Shown in pieces: positions 60,670 to 64,000 of a stretch of 64,000 bases of DNA. The notes beneath the pieces are model-generated. The model did not search any database. It saw only the letters and a program-made list of their open reading frames with translations, and had not been told where the DNA came from. The position numbers and the translations under genes were made by a program. The stretch comes from Tipula vernalis. Lineage: Eukaryota > Arthropoda > Insecta > Diptera > Tipulidae. The stretch lies in NCBI GenBank assembly GCA_958295665.1, contig OY282560.1, forward strand, positions 92,170,311-92,234,310, given 5' to 3'. Numbering within the stretch: the first letter of the stretch is position 1; each line of letters opens with the position of its first letter.

Positions 60670-61020
60670 TTATCTATAGTGTAAAATCATATCATATACC
60701 TTGTTCGTTACAGTGTTTGTTTTGTCATTCAGTAGTAGATTATTATGCCTTTGTCTGTATATTTGAAATTCTTCCAATCTGTCCAGCATGTCGCCTTTTC
60801 CCATACGATGCATTATATGTAAATTTGTGTTGATATCCGTGAATGTATGGTTCTCATTGTGTAGGTGTTGAGCATAATTTGATTTAAAAACTGTTTTGTT
60901 GTGTGTATGAATTAATTCCTGTGTATGTTCTTTAAATCTTTTTGTAAATGTTCTCCCGGTTTGCCCGATGTAAAATTTGGGGCAATTATTACAAGTCAAT
61001 TTGTACACGCCACTGTCAAC
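60670..61020 (-). pseudogene. GIY-YIG endonuclease of a Penelope-like element, left arm
   Basis: Reads outward from the centre: SGVYKLTCNNCPKFYIGQTG, RTFTKRFKEHTQELIHTHN, then YAQHLHNENHTF and LEEFQIYRQRHNN, ending at a TAG after HYR. GVY...YIG is the signature pair; the Cys pair CNNC is typical of the Penelope version. The domain nicks target DNA for this class of retroelement. It is an uninterrupted frame of about 116 codons but has no RT upstream, so it is a 5'-truncated fragment with no start of its own. Confidence 0.85.
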
Positions 61021-61046
61021 TTTTATATTTTGTTTATATTATAAAA

Positions 61047-61397
61047 GTTGACAGTGGCGTGTACAAATTGACTTGTAATAATTGCCCCAAATTATACATC
61101 GGGCAAACCGGGAGAACATTTACAAAAAGATTTAAAGAACATACACAGGAATTAATTCATACACACAACAAAACAGTTTTTAAATCAAATTATGCTCAAC
61201 ACCTACACAATGAGAACCATACATTCACGGATATCAACACAAATTTACATATAATGCATCGTATGGGAAAAGGCGACATGCTGGACAGATTGGAAGAATT
61301 TCAAATATACAGACAAAGGCATAATAATCTACTACTGAATGACAAAACAAACACTGTAACGAACACGGTATATGATATGATTTTACACTATAGATAA
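61047..61397 (+). pseudogene. GIY-YIG endonuclease of a Penelope-like element, right arm
   Basis: Same reading as the left arm on the opposite strand, with two residue differences (KLYIG for KFYIG; TNTVYD for TNKVYD). An upstream open stretch in the same frame back to 60948 is merely the antisense of the left arm and is not part of the protein. Ends at TAG 61395-61397. Confidence 0.85.
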
Positions 61398-61465
61398 AAT
61401 AAAACTCCAACGGTAACGATCGCATATAAAAACGCGTGAACATTTAGACATTAAGTTAATAGTCA

Positions 61466-61515
61466 ATTAGGAACTGAAGAAGGACGAACGTCCGAAACCG
61501 GTATTCCAAGAAATT
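61466..61515 (+). ncRNA. Hammerhead-ribozyme-like motif, right arm
   Basis: Helix I is GGAA (61470-61473) with UUCC (61504-61507), extended by AAUU/AAUU. The core CUGAAGA is at 61474-61480. Helix II is GGAC-GAAC-GUCC (61482-61493), then GAAA (61494-61497), a minimal helix III from the self-complementary ACCGGU (61497-61502) and a predicted cleavage site after A61503 (GUA). One extra A (61481) precedes helix II, departing from the consensus. Penelope-like elements are known to carry hammerheads near their ends. Activity is not established. Confidence 0.55.
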
Positions 61516-62264
61516 AAATAAATCATTGTCACATTAATGAAAGTTAAAACTATAACAATTTTGTGTGTATTTTCATAATGTAAAAAAAAAAAAAAAAAAA
61601 TTTTTAATGTGTTATTTATTTATTATTTTAAATACATCGACAAATTAAAGAATACAATACGTAAATTATAAAAATAAAATAAAAAATTGTGTTTCAATAT
61701 TAATTGTGATAAAAGCCACAGAAATATAATGGAATTGTACCATTTATACAGCAATGTAAAAAAAATATTTAAAATATAAATTCCGAATACATATGTACAT
61801 ATAAATTACTTTTTCAGAAGTTAATGATAGAATTTGATAAGTTACACTTTAATGCTTATACTACAACTAATTGTTTAGTATAGGGAACGAGATTAATCAT
61901 AATCCAAATATGGTTATGGATATTTGTTAAGGCTAAATGGCAAACGTCCGGTTTCCCGTTTAAAATGCATTATGAGAACCTCATGCTAGTTACACATTTA
62001 CACCTTTATTGGAAGGACTCCTTCCGTAAGACTATTTTGCAATTCTGTTCTTGCTCTTAGCTGTGACATTCGTTCAAAAAATCTCTTAGCGAAGACATAC
62101 AAAACAGGCAGTCTTAAGCATCACAACTTTGACGTTTCTCATAGTCCTATTAAAGAGAAACAATTTAATAAATTGTAATTGTTTCTGAGTGAATAAATAA
62201 TCGTAGTAAGTTTCAAAATAATATTTCATGTTGTACTCGAAAATAATAGTTATTTATGGTACTA

Positions 62265-62356
62265 GTGAGCAAAACGAGATATTATCCATGAGGGATAAGT
62301 TTACAATTGGGACATTATTCCGAGTGGATAATATCTCTTTGCTCACGAGTGCCATA
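62265..62356. repeat. Inverted repeat, about 22-bp arms
   Basis: GTGAGCAAAACGAGATATTA (plus TCCA) is matched by the reverse complement of TGGATAATATCTCTTTGCTC, with about 45 bp between. Confidence 0.7.
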
Positions 62357-62585
62357 CAACGTTTTATCCACTTTTGTTGAAATAAATTTCGTAAATTAAT
62401 AAGAAATAGTTCCATTTTGTGTTTTCACAGTGGAGCATTGAATTTTGAAATATATTTTATCATAGTGACCGTTCTTTAAATTGTCATGGTGTACTTTAAT
62501 TTAATTAATTTTTGGGATATAGTTTTTTTAATTTGACTACGAATACTTTTCCAATGACTACTCAACATTTTGTTATATCAAAAAA

Positions 62586-62620
62586 TATAACTCACGTTGT
62601 CCCTAGCAACGTGAGTTATA
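62586..62620. repeat. Perfect hairpin, 14-bp stem and 7-nt loop
   Basis: TATAACTCACGTTG, loop TCCCTAG, CAACGTGAGTTATA. No T-run follows, so it is not a transcription terminator of known type. Confidence 0.75.
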
Positions 62621-63404
62621 CAATAACAATGGGTTATTTTACATTTTCTTTATTTGAAATCAGCATAGTTATCGGGCTATTATATATCAAAAGTGGATAA
62701 AATATTTTATTTATTGTGTTTTAAAAATAAACATAACCTCAAATTTGATAAAAAAAAAATAATATTTTATTCTTATAAATTATTAATTTTCATAAAACTT
62801 TAATTATAAACCTAAAATAAATTATATTTATTTTCCAGTGATTTTTTTTTTTAATAGAAACGGTGTGTTGTTCTACGTACTACATACGTATATGTCCTAG
62901 ATCCACTGTATCTAGTGTACATTTCCCGATATTTGGAGAGTTTTTAGGGCATATTTTAAGAGTACTACTAACAGAATACCAATTAAGAGATTCTCTCAAA
63001 AAAACCTATTACCAAAATTTTTCTTAGCTGTAATACTCTTAACAGTGTTAATGTCACAATCGCACGGTTAATCTCTATTTTTCGTCTAGAAACCTAAAAA
63101 CTCAATAGATTCTATCATTACACTACCATCGTACCAATTATGGCTGTAAAGAACCAATCAACATTGCGCAGAAAGGATCAATGCTAATCGGCTTTGAGGA
63201 GTTTCTTATTTTAGTAGATGAATAATTATTAAAAAACACAAATTTTTCAAAAAATGTTCCAATTTCTTTGAATGTTAAAATTTCAAAAAACCGTTTAAAC
63301 GGGGTTTGGGGGCGGAAGCCTCCATCCCATCAAAAATATGGTTTGAACAAAAATGTTAAAATATAAAGGGCTGAAACCTCATAAGGTGGGCAGAACTTCG
63401 GCCT

Positions 63405-63520
63405 TGATTAATTCAACTCCCAAATCAATCCCGAATCAACCTCCATCTCAATCGCAACATAATTTTAAACGCAATCACCAAATTAACCGCCAACCAAACC
63501 CTTAAGAATCCCATTTCAAT
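63405..63520 (+). repeat. Degenerate CAACTC/AATC minisatellite, first block
   Basis: Recurring words TTCAACTCCCAAATCAATCC, CGAATCAACC, CATCTCAATCGCAAC and AATTAACCGCCAACC, about 10-12 bp apart. Similar to 63785-64000. Confidence 0.5.
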
Positions 63521-63689
63521 GGCAGATGTCAAATTTCACTCAAATCCGCTAAGAAATAGCCAAGTTCCGTCATATTGGCCATATTCCAGAACTTCATCTA
63601 AAAATCATTTTAGAATCCCATTTCCATTGGAAATGCGGGATTTCATCAAAATCGGATAAGATATAGAATCCCAATAAAATTTTTATAAA

Positions 63690-63775
63690 AAAACATCACA
63701 AACCCTCAGTTTAACGGACACCTCACTACAAAGGACCACTTTTTTGGTCCCGTCGATTTTCGTTGAGTGAGGTTT
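63690..63775. repeat. Pogo-like transposon terminus
   Basis: On the minus strand, TATACAGGGAAACCTCACTC followed by AACGAAAATCGACGGG resembles pogo/Tigger termini (CAG..AAACCTC). The other end, AAACCCTCAGTTTAACGGAC, lies about 80 bp away, so the piece is a tiny derivative or a fragment. Confidence 0.45.
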
Positions 63776-63784
63776 CCCTGTATA

Positions 63785-64000
63785 TAGATTGCTGAACTGC
63801 TCACTAAACCTAATCCAACCCCAACTAAACCGCAACTCAACCCTAATTCAACTCGCAAACGGAACCCAACTTAACCCTCAACTCAACCGCAAACTCTACA
63901 AGAAACTCAATCCTCAAACCAGCATATATAAAAAATTGGTTAACAACTGACCGTATCCTATCCAACCCCAACTCAACTCCAACTCAACCCGCAAATTGAC
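63785..64000 (+). repeat. Degenerate AACTCAACC minisatellite, second block
   Basis: CCCCAACTAAACCGCAACTC, AACCCTAATTCAACTCGCAA, CAACTTAACCCTCAACTCAA and similar, a unit of about 10-12 bp (AACTCAACCSC). It continues to the window edge. Confidence 0.65.

Larger units (their letters stand above)
60371..61701. mobile_element. 1.33-kb palindrome of two head-to-head Penelope-like 3' ends
   Basis: Arms 60371-61027 and 61040-61701 are reverse complements of each other around a 12-nt spacer. Differences are a handful of substitutions and the length of one A/T run. Each arm encodes the same GIY-YIG endonuclease fragment reading outward from the centre and carries the same 3' UTR with a hammerhead-like motif and a poly(A)-like run. 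Both copies are cut at the same internal point (before SGVYKLTC), so the reverse transcriptase is missing from both. Confidence 0.92.
61702..63395. other. AT-rich DNA with hairpins, no gene supported
   Basis: Contains inverted arms at 62265-62356 and a perfect hairpin at 62586-62620. Nothing coding recognised. Confidence 0.5.

Noticed and set aside
60948..61046. Amino-terminal extension of the right-arm GIY-YIG frame
   Set aside because: It is the antisense of the left palindrome arm and loop, open only by chance.

Overview
The window is nuclear DNA of an insect, most likely a fly (Diptera). The evidence is its very high A+T content, compact 56-65 bp GT-AG introns, a host gene closest to fly Rbcn-3B, and a dense, layered load of typical insect transposons. 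The species cannot be told from the sequence.

Layout. (1) 1-4.0 kb: the 5' half of one host gene on the minus strand, Rabconnectin-3 beta (WDR7 family), with five coding exons and a possible 30-nt microexon; the rest of the gene lies left of position 1. It is the only host gene I can support. (2) 5.5-7.3 kb: wreckage of a non-LTR RNase H, a mariner-type DNA-binding domain and a Ty3/gypsy pol. (3) 7.3-14.7 kb: a clean three-level nest. A gypsy-type LTR is split by a full-length I-like LINE (12-bp target duplication, ORF1 plus ORF2), and that LINE's ORF1 is split by an apparently intact DD37D mariner-family transposon (TA duplication). (4) 14.7-28.9 kb: AT-rich DNA with old tandem duplications, a perfect hairpin MITE, two inverted arrays of a GGCCGAATGTC unit, and a LINE RT fragment. 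(5) 29.0-35.7 kb: a TA-flanked foldback element, a 172-bp tandem array of about ten copies ending in an inverted copy, a decayed pogo/Tigger transposase, and a probable solo LTR holding a 459-bp MITE. (6) 36-47 kb: AT-rich, with a Tc1 relic and a Jockey-clade relic. (7) 47.3-52.8 kb: a LINE fragment fused in frame to a Mag-like Ty3/gypsy pol. (8) 55-61.7 kb: a decayed Penelope-like RT, a MITE, and a 1.33-kb near-perfect palindrome of two head-to-head Penelope-like 3' ends, each with a GIY-YIG domain and a hammerhead-ribozyme-like motif. (9) 61.7-64 kb: hairpins, a pogo-like terminus and a degenerate minisatellite.

There are no operons. Host function is confined to Rbcn-3B, a V-ATPase/synaptic-vesicle regulator. 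The rest records successive transposon insertions whose order can be read from nesting and target duplications. The youngest-looking items are the DD37D transposon, the I-like LINE and the Penelope-like palindrome.
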